The translations under genes and the position numbers were made by a program. A DNA stretch of 64,000 nucleotides from assembly GCA_034509495.1 (NCBI GenBank), contig CM067522.1:17055772-17119771 (forward strand). The letters are read 5' to 3'. The notes beneath the pieces were generated by a model that made no database searches, had not been told where the DNA came from, and was given only the letters and a program-made list of their open reading frames with translations. Shown here piece after piece: positions 46,801 to 59,510 of the stretch. The DNA comes from Acestrorhynchus altus (taxonomy: Eukaryota > Chordata > Actinopteri > Characiformes > Acestrorhynchidae). Positions within the stretch are counted from its first letter, which is position 1. Every line of letters begins with the position of its first letter.

Positions 46801-49800
46801 ATCAGCATTTTCTAATTGTATTACTGCCAGCATCTAAATATTGATGTTTTTTGGGATAGGGCGCTGTGGCCCTTAGAGAAGGCTGTGTTTTGGGGAAGCA
46901 GAGTGGAATGGTAGATAACCCCATCAGCAGGGGGGCTTCAGTGTTCGCATTAGGCAGCCTCATGGTGCATGGCTTCCCCCCTCAGGGCAAATCTGCAGCT
47001 CTGTATCACAGCAGACAGGCAGGGTCTAATCTATGGATTAACACAGGGAGGGTCCCTCTACCACAGTTTCTCTGTGTGTACCACAATGTGTGTCAGTAGA
47101 TATGATGGGGCTTTTGCTGAAACATACACTCACACATCCAACACTGGAGGCTGGCTGCTAGGTCAGAGTTTTGGCAGATCATACACTATAACTAACATTT
47201 AACCTACTGAGTGTTAGGAGCGGTAGGCAGTCACTGTGGGGTTCTGAGCTGAAGAGAGTCAAGGGGTAGATTGTTTAAGAGATTCATACATACACTTGAC
47301 GTACAAAAAAGGTTGAACCCTGAAGGAATCAACTGATTACGATGCACGACAGGGATGAATCTATTGTGTGGTGCAGTTTCACATAATGCCAGATGTTTGG
47401 TCTTCATTATAGCCCTGCTGAAAAAGTCCAGCTAAAGATCATTTTTTGGTTGCTGGTTTTAGATGGTCTAAGCTGGTCTTTAATGGTCAAGGTGGTTGAG
47501 GACAAACTCTATTAAAAGAGTATATAAACTCTTTTAATACCATAGATTTCAGAAGAAACAATTACGAGTATGTGTCCAAATACTTTAGTTCTGTTGTTAC
47601 ATGTATTGAAAGTGACGTTACTGCAGTGTTTCTCACTACAGTGGACACCTCCTAAGAAAGCTTCACTATACTTCATGTAAACAAACCATTACTTCAGTTG
47701 TAAACCTCGTTTCTCCCTGACACCCCTTGTAGCCTGGTCTCAGTTAACCTCCTTTGCTCATAATACTCCCATTTCCCCTCAGCTTACCCACAGGACACCC
47801 ACCATGCCCCAGATCAAATCTCACTTGGGGCACCATGCCTTGAATAAAGTAAACAGCTCAAGGTCCTCAGTAGCTCAGCACTGTCAGAGAAGACTTACTG
47901 CCCCACATGTGTTTTCCTACCTGAATGGCATCAAAGGCTGGCACCAATCCCCCTTTTTGTGCCCAATGATCATTGATATAGACGTGATTCTAGTCTTTTA
48001 AAAAGACTGCTATTGAAGGAATAATCTATGGCCTCTTTTCCACTGCATGGCTGAATGATTCTGAGCATGGAGGGTATCCGTTTTGGTGGCTTTTCCATAC
48101 GGACATGGTTCTGCACAGAATCCAAATTGTGCTGAGCCCAGTATTCTCAGCATGGTTAGCTAACCATGCTTGGGGCCAGAAAAACATTGAGTGGGAGATG
48201 TAGACATCTGTTGACTGGTTCCACATTTGTATGCCTTCTTGTCACAGAGTCTTTATATTTCCAGTGGTGGAGGACCACATCACTAGATGATAGCTCCCCG
48301 TTGACATAGTGAGAACTGCATGTTGAAGGCACACACTCGTAACACACACTCCGCCTTCTTGACACAATGTCAGAGGAGTGTGATTAACAAGGACAGTTGG
48401 ACAACTAACAGTGATAGACTGACCATTGGGAGAACCAAGAAAAATCCCAGTGGATCACTATGGGTGTGAAGAGAGGGTGAACAAGTAATAACATGTTGTC
48501 AACACAGTGAAACCCATCAAAAGGGACCCCTTTTAATTTACAACCTGAAGAAAGAAGAGAATAAGGAGACAGGAGCTATGTTGGGTTCTTCATGTGTGTA
48601 AAATGCTCTCTCTTGCGTCGCAGAAACGGGGTTGATTGTGTATCTAGTTTACAGCTCACAGTAAGGGGAACGTGAGGGGAGCATGAGTGTAGCGTTGGGG
48701 AAGGTAGTTTGGAGCTGAATGGATCTACCTGCTGAGAGCTTGCATGCTGAGAGAAACTTGGCTGTTTAAGCTCCCTCTCACCTATCCTTTTCCGTGCCTT
48801 TGATCACAGTTTTAATGCGTCTGTGACTAGAAGCTCACGTGGGTGGGGTGGAAAATCTGTGTTTTGTAATTGCATCCTTTTCTGTTGTGAATCCGTTCAG
48901 GTATGTTAAGGCAAAAATAGCTTCTAATCCATTTAGGGATTTAATTGCCCATGAAGTCAGATATGTGTACATTATCTTCTATAGTAGCTGGACATTTTTG
49001 AATCTTCACCCATGGAATGGACTGGTTTCTTCAGTACTACCATGGGTTTTCAGTTGGGTTCAATAAGAAAAGGGTGTTCATGGAATTCTGTGTTGATTTT
49101 CAACTCTACTGATATCAGGTTTCTTTCTTTTTATATTGTCTTTTTTCCCAGGTCGTTGTGGTCCATGGTTGAATTACCACTGAATTTATTTTGAAAAGTG
49201 TATCAATGTTGACATTGCGATATGGTTTCAACATATTACTTTTCCACATTAGAATCGCGCCCTGTCCAGGGGTGTTCGTGCCTTGCGCAAGATGACTCCA
49301 GGTAGGCTCTGGATCCACCGTGACCCTGTTCAGGATGAAGCAGATTGACTGGCTTTCAACATTGATGCAGAATGCCTTCCCTTGGGCGTTCATTATCACT
49401 GAAAAAAGAGGTTTGTCTCTTCACCATAAAAAAATCAACTATCCTATTTGTTTTCTTCACTGATTCCGTGACTTCAGTTTTGGCCTGATTGCAGTGTATG
49501 TGGATCACCGTGTCAGTGTGCTTGTCAAAAAACTCCTGGTTGTCAATGTAAAGTAATAACTACAACGTAAATCCTTGGCGATGAAAGTTGAGAGTTTGTA
49601 ATTTGTTTTTATAAATTGGGTGGAAGTTGTGATGGTCCTTGGGTTGACAGCCCGTTTTTTTGATTAAGTGAATTGGTGCTCCCATATCCCATATATAAAA
49701 TCTTTTAAAGCCCCTATTTACTCGTTTTCTCTTTAGTAACATTTTATTTTAACTGGTCCTTTTGTAAATGATTAATAAATACTTAAATGAATAATCAGTA

Positions 49801-50289
49801 ACACATGAGAAACATTTTGAAGTCCTGACCCTAATCCAAACCTTAATTTCAATCAAAAACCTATTCCTAACCCTCAACCTGGTCCTAATCCTAATCTTCA
49901 ATCCAAAACCTAATCCTAACCCACATCCTGGTCCCTTAATCTCAACCTAATATAGTAAAGTTCCAGTTCCAGCTTTGGTTTAGCAGCATATTTTTAACAG
50001 CTGGTTGAGGATGTTGAACTGATCTGTATTAGACCAGTTAGTTGTCTAGTGATTTAGTGATCCTGGGGTTCGAGTTGAGCAGGACAAAATTTGGCTAAAA
50101 TTGGATTTAGCTCCAGATCCACCATGACCCTGACTAAGAGGAAGTGAATAGTTATAACAACAAATGAATGTTTATGCAGAGTTTGAAGTTAAGTGGAATT
50201 AATTACCTTGTCATTGCAATTTAATTATATACACAATTATTTGTATGAATTTCATCATGTTTTGACTTACATAATATTTCTTTTGTTTC

Positions 50290-50850
50290 TAAGGACTAAA
50301 TGACAACTTATACCTCAGAAATTCTGCTGGAAATTGATCAATTCATCATCCAGATAGTTTTTGACCTGAAAATGCAAGAACGAACAAACAAACAAACAAA
50401 CAAAAATAACCCAACAACCTGAATGTCATTTATTATGTTTGTTATGTATCTATATATCAGTATTAAATGGACATTTATTCTGAAATTTAAACACCTTGTA
50501 AGCACAAAAGAAAGCAGACATCCCTTTTCATTTTCCTCTCTGGGTCATTAGCCCCACCTCCTCTACTGTTCAGTTAGAGTCTATATGCAGGTTGAGCATG
50601 TGCACGTGGAGCGAATAGTAAACATGCACTGGAAGCTCCTTTGGCATTTAAGCCGAGTTAGATTGCTCAATGATAATTCATCACACATGGATGAGAACAT
50701 GGTTAAATAGTGTAAGTGTAGTTTATGATATGTGTATCATGTCTGTAGGTAACTCTGATCCCGCTTAGGAAATGGCATGTAACTGCCCACAGAGTGTGGA
50801 TTTCAGGTTCTAAGAGTTGAGGCAAATTTTGCTGTATATCAAAAATAGAA
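50290..50850 (+). repeat. Dispersed repeat family A, copy 2
   Basis: Starts AAGGACTAAATGACAACTTA and contains GACCTGAAAATGCAAGAA, GCAGGTTGAGCATGTGCACG, AAACATGCACTGGAAGCTCC and AACTGCCCACAGAGTGTGGA, ending in TTCTAAGAGTT. The order matches copy 1. Confidence 0.75.
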
Positions 50851-53089
50851 GCTTTAAGTTGATTTACAGTGTGTGTCATGTTTTGTGAGAATATGTCCAG
50901 TGTGAATTTGAATGAATGGAGGTAATAGTCTATGGTGTGGTTATCTGGCCTACGTCTGACTTTCCAGTTTATTGTCCAAAGAACACAGATGCCACATTTG
51001 TTGGCTAGCCTTGCGTCAGTGTCCACAAAGCTGTAATTAGAGCAAGAAACTGACTGGAAAGGAAAAAATGTGATTCCCAGTGAAAACCTCAGGGACGCTT
51101 TCATGTGGCAGCCCTCAAAATCACCAGCATTCCACAGCACTGATTTCATTTCCATCGTCACCCCAGGTTCACTGCACTATCTCGTGGTTCATTTGGAAAT
51201 CTGAGGAGTTCCCTCACTTAGCACATTTATACTGATGCAGTGTGGACCACAGCAAGTCTCTGGCGAAGGATCACACTCTGTCTTTCCATCAAATCAAATT
51301 CATCATGAAAGTCTGGTTTTGGTGGTGCAACCTCAGAGATAGACTGGAAGATTTTTTTAATGAGACCAGTTTTTATTGTCTTTAGTGATAAAATTCATTA
51401 CGGCTCCTTATTTCAAAAGTGGATAATGAAAGTTTACAGGGAAAATATCTTAATGATCTTATGGTTTGTTGTGGACATCAAATATTCCTATAATAGCAGA
51501 CTGCTGCTGGAGATTCAAGCATGGCTGCATCTCTTGCCATGCCACATACGTCAAGCTTTGTAGCCCTGGCACCATTGATGTGCTTCAGCTTTTATAGTAT
51601 TGTGTTACACTGGTTCCAGTAAGAATCATTAGCCAGTACGCCTCATGGATTCTCTGAAAGACAATGTCTTGGGCTGCAGTTTCTCCTGTCTCACATGGGA
51701 CCAGTTTTATGGATGCACATGTTCCATAAAAGCAGCCCCTGTTGAATGGATTTAACTGGGAAAGGTGGAAAAATGTTAAACGCAGGAACCAGTAGTGTGG
51801 CCTGAGACTTTCGTTGAGTCACTCATCCTAAAACGTGTGGAACAGCTCACTCAGCTCTTCTTCCTCCTCTGTTCTCATCCTGATTTAAAACAGTCTGTGG
51901 AACTACGAGCTACAACAACCTATGGTTTCCATTGCACAGCCAGTAAAAACGACGGTGCCATGGAAACTGCCCTCTTAAAAATATAGACGCCACTGGAGAG
52001 TTGCCATAACAGAGCCATGTTTGGTTGCCTATCAACATCTGTAGGCAATATTCTATGTACAGTCATTACATACTCAAAAAATAGACATAAAATTAGATAT
52101 TACAGATTCATCATCTCCAATATTCAATAGTAAAGACATAAACCAACATATGCTATCACAAATAGTAGCACATCTGATTAATAGTCACAAAAGAAATGTG
52201 AAAACTGAAGTCTAATTTTGTGTAAAAATAGAAAATGTTTCAAAATATTGTTTTCTATAATAGCTTGACAGAAGTGGAAAACCAGACCATAAACTCTAAG
52301 TTTGAAGAATAAATATTGAATAACTTCCAGAAGATGAATATCTGCTTACTGAAAACATTTGGTGCATTTCTAGTATCCATTCACTGCTGCATTTAAATGT
52401 TAGAGACAAATAAATAAATAAATATGTTATCACTCATCTAAACTCGTTTAACTCAGTATAATCAGATATAGAGGTCAACATTTTCTCATAGGCCATTAGA
52501 AGATATATGGACAATTTATATTCAGTAAAACAGGATGCTATACTGGCAAGTTTATGAACAAATGATTTGAACAAAGAATGTCACAAAGCAACCAGTGTAC
52601 TTTAACTTTACTTACTCTTTACTCAGCTTACCCTCACCCTACCCTTACCAAAACAATAATCCAGTGTGAAATTGTTAGAGTTTCTGTTGAGGTTTCTATT
52701 TCTGTCCATTAATTACTTTTTTATAAGCTGCATATGAAAATATATTGGAGTGACAAATGTATTTACATATATATGCAACTAAATTAATGTGTGTATATTC
52801 TAAAATATATGTTTAAAATGTAATGAATGTCCAGATATTGCAAAAGGATTTTACACTGCCACAGACCCATTAAGTGAGGCCCAGGGATGTGTAAGTTCCA
52901 TCTTCTTTCCCTCGTCATCCCCTAATTGGGCTGATAGTGAAGGGTAGTGCGAGTACACATCCACTAGGCAAAAAGGCTGCTGGAGAGAGCTGGACCTCAT
53001 CAGTGTGACATAACTAGGATCTTATGAGCCTCCCAACCATAATAGTCCTTCCATGCAAAAGTAGTGTCCAATTAATTAAGAAGATGATG

Positions 53090-53550
53090 GCTAGATCGCA
53101 CTAACCATGCTGGCAATCGTTTCACTTGTAAATGGTTTGGTGGACAGAGGACCGGCTGATTTCTAATTGTTCTGAGATCTTTTTAACCCCATTCCCATAT
53201 CCATATCCATCTACATCCTTCTTTCTGAAGGCCACAGAGAGCTCCCACTCACTTCATCAATCAAAAGCAAACCAGACTAATGTCTGAGGTTTAAATAAGA
53301 CAGACTCCAATAACCACTCTAATGAGGGTCTAATCATTTGCAGCTGATGTGCTGCACCTGATTTTAATTTTACACATTTAAATTGTAATAAATGTGGGGT
53401 TTTCCTATTTTTTCCCTCATAAGAAAATGTTCTAATAATGACATTTTACACATGAAAAAAAAAAATTCTTCAGTTTTATGTGTTAAATTATATCACCTAC
53501 ATCATCTCTCAGTATTGTTAAAATGAAGATCAAATGTTAACATATGTTGA
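53090..53550 (+). mobile_element. Non-autonomous Tc1-like element
   Basis: Contains GGGTCTAATCATTTGCAGCT, AATAAATGTGGGGTTTTCCT and a tail (TTTTATGTGTTAAATTATAT, AAATGAAGATCAAATGT) shared with the transposase-bearing relic at 19130-19720. That shared tail links it to Tc1/mariner. Confidence 0.55.
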
Positions 53551-53644
53551 AAAAAGATTACATGTAGTGTCCCATTTTTGCCATATGACTGTACAGTGTG
53601 ATTTCCCCACCTACACTGGAGTCCAACCATAGCATTCATAGCAT

Positions 53645-54030
53645 ACACTGAATGGACAAAAGTTTTGGGACCCTTGCTATATATTGTTTCTTCTGAAGTC
53701 AATGCTATTAAAAGCAAGCAAGCATTTTTTTTTTGGAGTAACTGTCTCAACTACAAAGGAAGGCTTCATACTAGAGTGTGGAACATTGCTGTGAGAATTT
53801 GATTGCATGAGGTTAGGGATGTTGGATGATGACCACCTCACCTCATCCCCAATTCATTACAAAAGTATGGATGGAGCACCATCATTCTAGAAAACACAGT
53901 TCCACTGCTCCACAGCTTAATGCTGGGGGGCTTTGTACCACTTTAGCCCATGCCTGGCATTATGCATGGTGTGAACAGGTCCATGAAAAGTAACTGAATG
54001 CATTCATTATCAGGACTGTCCACAAACATT
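53645..54030 (-). mobile_element. Family B miniature element, copy 3
   Basis: Inverted relative to 2985-3335. It begins (plus strand) GGACAAAAGTTTTGGGACCC and contains GATGATGACCACCTCACCTC, TGGATGGAGCACCATCATTC and GCCTGGCATTATGCATGGTG, the complements of copy 1 blocks in reverse order. This is the most complete copy in the window. Confidence 0.65.
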
Positions 54031-56689
54031 TGGACACACTACACATTACTTTACTGATAAACAATATGTGTAGTATACAGCCTGTATGTTTAAAGTCCCT
54101 GGACTGTATAGTATGTATGTATATTATATTAATATAAGTGTTACTGATATTACTGATATAAGTAAGCATAAATGTATGTAATGTAACTCTGCTCTGTCTG
54201 CAGTGTGAGTGGCAGACAGTTATTTTATTCAATTTCAAACCAAGCCACATCTTCCTGTTGTCAGATTTACCCATATTTCCACGACAGTATGCTGACAGTG
54301 AGCACAGCATGGACTCCGTACACAGCAGAGTGACTCCTTAAAGCATCATTTCATCTTCAACAGAGGGAACTGTATCAAACTGATGGCTCTAGAATGTAGC
54401 TAATGACAACATTTGCATGTATTTCAGGTTTCCCCATCATATTGGAAGAGAGCTAGCTCACTTTTAACTTGCTTCCATCTGGCAGCAACTACAGCATGTA
54501 CTCCTGGTGCCAAACACAACAACAAATCAGAGATGATTCCTTCCTGGAGGTGCATCATTTGGGAGGGATAGAAACACAAAGCATGCTTACATTGTGGAAA
54601 ATAGAGGAGTTATGAGTTTGGTGTGTTTGACGTGTAGCTGCTGCATTGATTGGGAGGCAGATGGATCCCTCTCTACCTTACATTTAGACCATTGTTAAAT
54701 GGTTTCTTGACTTGAACATATGGTTCTAGGAAAAGGCTTGCTCTCTTTATTTGGGTGGTACACTGGTACCCCCAATAGATTGTCTACAGATGTTTGATTT
54801 GTTAACAAAGTCTCTGCTGAAACTTTTGAGAAACACAAGAGTGTTGGGATCAGGGGTATGGTTTGGGCCTGGCTGATGGTTTATTACATTTTAAGTTTAG
54901 GGGTAAAGTTAGGTATATGGCCAGGTTTAAGTTTAAGGAAACATAAAGCCACTTTCAAGTCATTTCTACTCATGATTCTCTTGTAACTATTATCTGTAGA
55001 TTTGTGATGGATGTTGGTCTTTTTTTCTCAAACACTTTTTCCATAGTTTTCATTTATTTTAAGTTGGCTGGGTCTACATTTGGTCAGACTGGCCAAAGAA
55101 CCAGAGTTAGCAATAACCATCTGCAGCTCCTTACACAGACCACCATATTAAACTCCACTCACTCACTGCACAGCCTGTAGCTCCTTTTCCAGCTCCTTAC
55201 ATTCATTTGTGATTAATCATGATTATTTGTTTTCATTTGACAGGTGTAGTTTTCTACGGTCCACACAGATAACACTGCTAGGTAACATATTTGTGCCACT
55301 TTTACTTACGCTCTTTCTGAAGCAACTGTAAACTTCAGCCTTCCAAGCTCTCCATCACTAAAACACATTCACTTAAAATATGAACAGTTCTGAAGGAGGC
55401 TGGAAGCCTGGAAGTGAAGGAAATAACCTTCTAATGATTCATCATTACTAGACCAACCACTTCATTTAGTCTTCAAGGAGTAAGAGTAGGCCTGGAAATC
55501 AATTCAGACTGTCTAATCCTCACTCGAAAGATGGCCTTGCACTCCACTGTGTCTACAATAAGCCCATTCTTTGGTGGTTTTATAACCTCAAGAACATCAG
55601 TCTCTTTTTCTGACATTTTATTCATCCTTAGATGTGGAGGAGCCTTCTGTCTGTCAGCCCCTCTGGATACACGAGGCTTTATTTTCCTTTCAGGATTCGA
55701 CTCATGAGGGCCTCTCACAATCGGGAATGTTGTTCTTGTCAGTTGCTACTGTTTTCATTCAGGGGTTTTTTAGTTTCGCGGGGCTTTCTGTGTGTTCCTG
55801 CTGATGGAGCCCAGCTAACGTGGAGGCGTGTGGAGAGCAGAATGAATACTTTTCACCTCCACATCTGCACCCCTAAAACAAACCATGAGACAGAATGGAG
55901 GAAGGAGAGGAGGCGAGAAGGAGAGGAGTCGGGTTTGCCTTTTATTAGGAAAAGTCTTAAACGCGAGTTAATGACGTGTCCACTCGAAGGAGCCGCCTGC
56001 TGCACAGATGTGGGCGCTTCGTCTCAAATCTCCACCCGTTGACTAAGATGCACTTTTACGCTCGGCATGTTTTATGGGTGAAATCATAGAGGAGCATATA
56101 CCTTCTCAGTTGATGTCCTCCAGCAGAAACAGAGAAGCTTATGGTTGAAGCCATACATACTGTATATCTGTCTCAGAGGCTCTTGACAAGGTAATGAAAA
56201 ACATGACAAAGTAGCAAAGTGGGTCAGATGAGGATTAAAAATCATTGTAAAGAACAGGGAAAGTATAGTTTCTGCAAGGTTGGATTCGAAGAGACCTCAG
56301 GATGAAGATGATGTATGCAGCTGATCTTATTAGGGAGCCAGGTGGGCCTACAGAATGAGGGCAAGAATGAGGAAACATGGCCCAGCAGGGTGAGTGGAAT
56401 ACCTGACAGGTTGAGCTTCAGAATTTGGGTCTTCACCCAGTCAGCTTCCCTCTGTGTGTAGAGTTACACTGAAACTGCATACTAAAAAAAGAACATTCAA
56501 AAAGGTTCTTCACACTCATATTTCACATCTCCGTTCTTCACATCTCCGTTCTTCAAGGGTGATTTTCTATAGTATCTTTCCAAAAAAACCCTTTGAATAC
56601 ATTTGAACACCCAAATGGACAGCTCCTGGCCTCTAGCCTCCTGGGTGCAAAGGTGGGGTACAAAACCCAGCAACCCTATAGCATGCACT

Positions 56690-57110
56690 AGAGATACCAT
56701 AGCATCTGCCTAGCAACCATCAAAAACACCATAGCAACCACCTATATGTTATTAACTGCCTAGAAACCAATAAGTAACTCCATAGCTTTCACCTGGCAAC
56801 CCTATAGCAAGCTACTGAGATACCACAGCAGCTTTCTAACAACCACCAACACACCATAGCAACAATCTATACCATACCTGTCTAGCAACATGCTTGCAAC
56901 CAGTAAGCAGCTCCACAGAAAACATCTAGTAACCCTATAGCAACCACTTGGAATACCATAAGAGCTGCCTCATTATAGCAACATTATAGCAACCAACTAT
57001 ACCATAGCAACTGCTGGTCAACACCCTAGCAAACCTATAGCAACTACCTGGGATAACACAGCAGCCTAGCGACCACCTAGCAACACCATACATACCAACA
57101 CTTTTGTAGC
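56690..57110. repeat. Degenerate array of CATAGCAACC words
   Basis: Repeated variants of ACCATAGCAACCACCTA, CTGCCTAGCAACC, CCCTATAGCAACC and ACTGGGATACCATAGCA, in units of about 20-45 bases that alternate irregularly. More than fifteen AGCAAC-type words occur in 420 bases. Confidence 0.85.
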
Positions 57111-57929
57111 GTACTTGGGTACATTTTCCTATTAGTGGTACATTTATAAGAAAAGGGGGATTTTAAGAGATTTGGTTCTGAATGATTAAATGGGCCTTTG
57201 TCTGATTAAATGGTTAAATCCTCTATGATACATATTTAAGGTTATTTAAATAAAACGGTTTCTATTATTTCAGTGCTGTGTGTTATGCAATAACTCGATT
57301 TCTGGTGGAGGAAATGCCTAAAACCACTCTTGCTCACAATCTAACATACTAGAAATTTACATGGCTTCCTTCTGCGACCTACAATGAAGTTTCCGCACCC
57401 CGCCACCAAGCGCCACCTCCCTTTAACTCAGTCATATGTCTCAGTCCAAGCTCCACTCATTAAAAATCTTACTTTCTAGTTCAAAGTTTGTACGACTTGA
57501 CTCCAGGAGGGAGATTCCTACCACTGACAGCACTTTTCACTCATGTCAGTAACACGCTTGTTAAGAGCAACATGGCATCTGGATTTCATCTGTATGACTG
57601 CATGGAGAATAATTCAGTGCTGCAGTAATGTCAGTTATTGGTGGATTGAGTGCTTCTGGTCAGGTGTGGGTGGAGTGTGGAAGCATTTGTACAGTAACAC
57701 TACATCATATTACAGATGGACCCAAAAAAGAGAAGAGATCTCTTCTTATTCTGTATTCTTTCCATTTTTAAAGTACTAGTATATTGTAGTGGTTATCCTT
57801 CTATCTCCATTTTCACGTTCTGACATGATGTGAATCTGGAAGTTGTTCTGTACATTGTATCAAAATGTCATGATAATTGGACCAATCCATCCATCCACCA
57901 GTCCATCCATCCACCCACCCAACCACCGT

Positions 57930-58300
57930 TTATATGGGGTCTGAGTTGCGGAGGCAGCAACCCAGGCAAAGAGGCTCAGACCTCCTTCTCCCAACCCACC
58001 TCTCCGGGGAGGATTCCAAGGCATTCTGAGGCCAGAGATATGATCTCTCCAACATGTTGTGGGTCTTCCCCGGGGCCTACTCCTGGTCTGACATATCTGG
58101 AAAACCTTACAATGGAGGTGTCCAGGAGGCATTAGAACCAGATGCCCCCATCTTCTTGATGTGGAGCAGCAGTGGATCTACCCCAAGCCCCTCATGGACA
58201 ACTGAACTCCTCACCCTGTGGAGAAAACTAATTTTAGCTGCATATATTTGGGATCTCCTTCTTTTGGTTACTACCCAAAACTCCTTGCCATAGGTGAGGG
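57930..58300 (+). mobile_element. Non-LTR retrotransposon 3' tail (fish Rex/Maui-like)
   Basis: Words such as GTGTCCAGGAGGCATTAGAA, CCAGATGCCCCCATCTTCTT, GATGTGGAGCAGCAGTGGAT, GGGATCTCCTTCTTTTGGTT and CTTGCCATAGGTGAGGGTTT follow the order of a LINE 3' end that is common in fish genomes. Reverse transcriptase is not seen, so this is a 5'-truncated copy. The upstream CCATCCATCCA run (57885-57917) may be associated. Confidence 0.7.
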
Positions 58301-58349
58301 TTTGGAAATGGAAAATGGCCCATCTGCCCCATCTAGCTGATCAGCTAGA

Positions 58350-58605
58350 TTTGATACATGGACAGAGCAGTAAACATGCACTGGAAGCTCCTTTGGCATT
58401 TAAACTAGGATTAAAGGTTTCCATTGGAACTAAGCTGGCTTACTCACTGATGAGAACACAATGGTTAGATAGGGTAAGTCTTGTAGTTCATTATGAGATG
58501 TGTATCATGTCAGTTCATCTGATCTTGAGATATGAAGCTTAGAATAGCGGCTTGTAACTTCCCGCAAAGTGTGGATCTTGATTTCTAAGAGTTAAATAGT
58601 ACAGC
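58350..58605 (+). repeat. Dispersed repeat family A, copy 3 (3' half only)
   Basis: Starts at ACATGGACAGAGCAGTAAAC and runs through GCATTTAAACTAGGATTAAA, AACTTCCCGCAAAGTGTGGA and TTTCTAAGAGTTAAA. It lacks the half before GTTGAGCATG. Confidence 0.75.
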
Positions 58606-59199
58606 CAATCAAAACACCATGTCCACATGTTATTCTCTTATACAGTGTTAAGTTCAGGGCACCACATGCAACGGAGAGGAATGTGCTACAAGGTAAAGAT
58701 GTCATTAAGACCCAAAAGCATGGCACATTGCTTTGTACAAACATACATTAAGGGCCACAGATTCAGACCCTCAAGAGGGTGAGGTCATGACTTTAGAGTG
58801 AGAACAAAGATTAACTGTTTCTCTGGATCTCCTCATTTTGGCACGTCTGGAATAGCTCTCCATAAAATAATCTATTAGCTCAGACGTCTCATTGGGTGCA
58901 TCCATCACATTTAAAACCCATCTAAGGGTAAATCAAACAGCCACAAGAGAACCAGGTTCTATGCTTGTGAAGCACAATGTCACGGGCATGTAAAAACTCT
59001 TTAAGCCAGCTTTCTTGGAAGTCAGAGGAAGTCATGGAAGTTGTTTTGAAGCATTTCTGTTGCTTTATTCATTATGAATTTTGGACACAATACAAAGAAC
59101 AATTACCACTTTCAAATTATTTCAAAAGTAATTATGTCAAAAGTGCAAAATAAAACTGGAGCAAATGGTTTTAAAGTAACTTGTATGAAAATAAAATGT

Positions 59200-59510
59200 G
59201 ATAAAAATATCTTCAGTTAACCTTTTGAAACTTAGGCCAATTTTTTTGTGGGATGTTTTTGTAGCCTGACAAACTTTTATTCAGAAAAATTGAGAAAAGT
59301 ATTTATGAGGCATCACACATACCAGATATTGTTATTTTCAGGAAATCCTAGACTACCCAAATTTGAAATGTAAAGTTTAAGAGCCTTTAAATATTTATAT
59401 GTTGTCCATGTTGTGATCAAAATTTTACCCCAATATCTGGGTGAATGATATCATCAGCCACACCCCTTCTCACTGATCAGTTGGAGTCTGCATGCAGGTT
59501 GAGCATGCCA
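59200..59510 (+). repeat. Dispersed repeat family A, copy 4 (5' half only)
   Basis: Contains ACCAGATATTGTTATTTTCA, CCCAATATCTGGGTGAATGA and GCATGCAGGTTGAGCATGCC, then stops. It is the complement in extent of the half at 58350-58605. Confidence 0.7.

Larger units (their letters stand above)
46800..56690. other. Gene-poor stretch, no recognised exon
   Basis: Mostly unassigned AT-rich DNA. Contents I can name are CCTAA-rich degenerate words at 49820-49940, a CAAA run at 50383-50403, a family A repeat at 50290-50850, a DNA-transposon tail at 53090-53550 and a family B element at 53645-54030. The 152-codon minus frame at 50703-51161 overlaps family A sequence. The 136-codon frame at 55632-56042 lies in a more GC-rich patch and has no family resemblance. 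Confidence 0.5.

Noticed and set aside
50703..51161. 152-codon minus-strand open frame
   Set aside because: It overlaps dispersed repeat family A and shows no family resemblance or splice context. Chance frame.
55632..56042. 136-codon plus-strand frame in a GC-rich patch
   Set aside because: The translation has no recognisable motif, and a 60-80 codon frame on the other strand of the same patch looks equally good.
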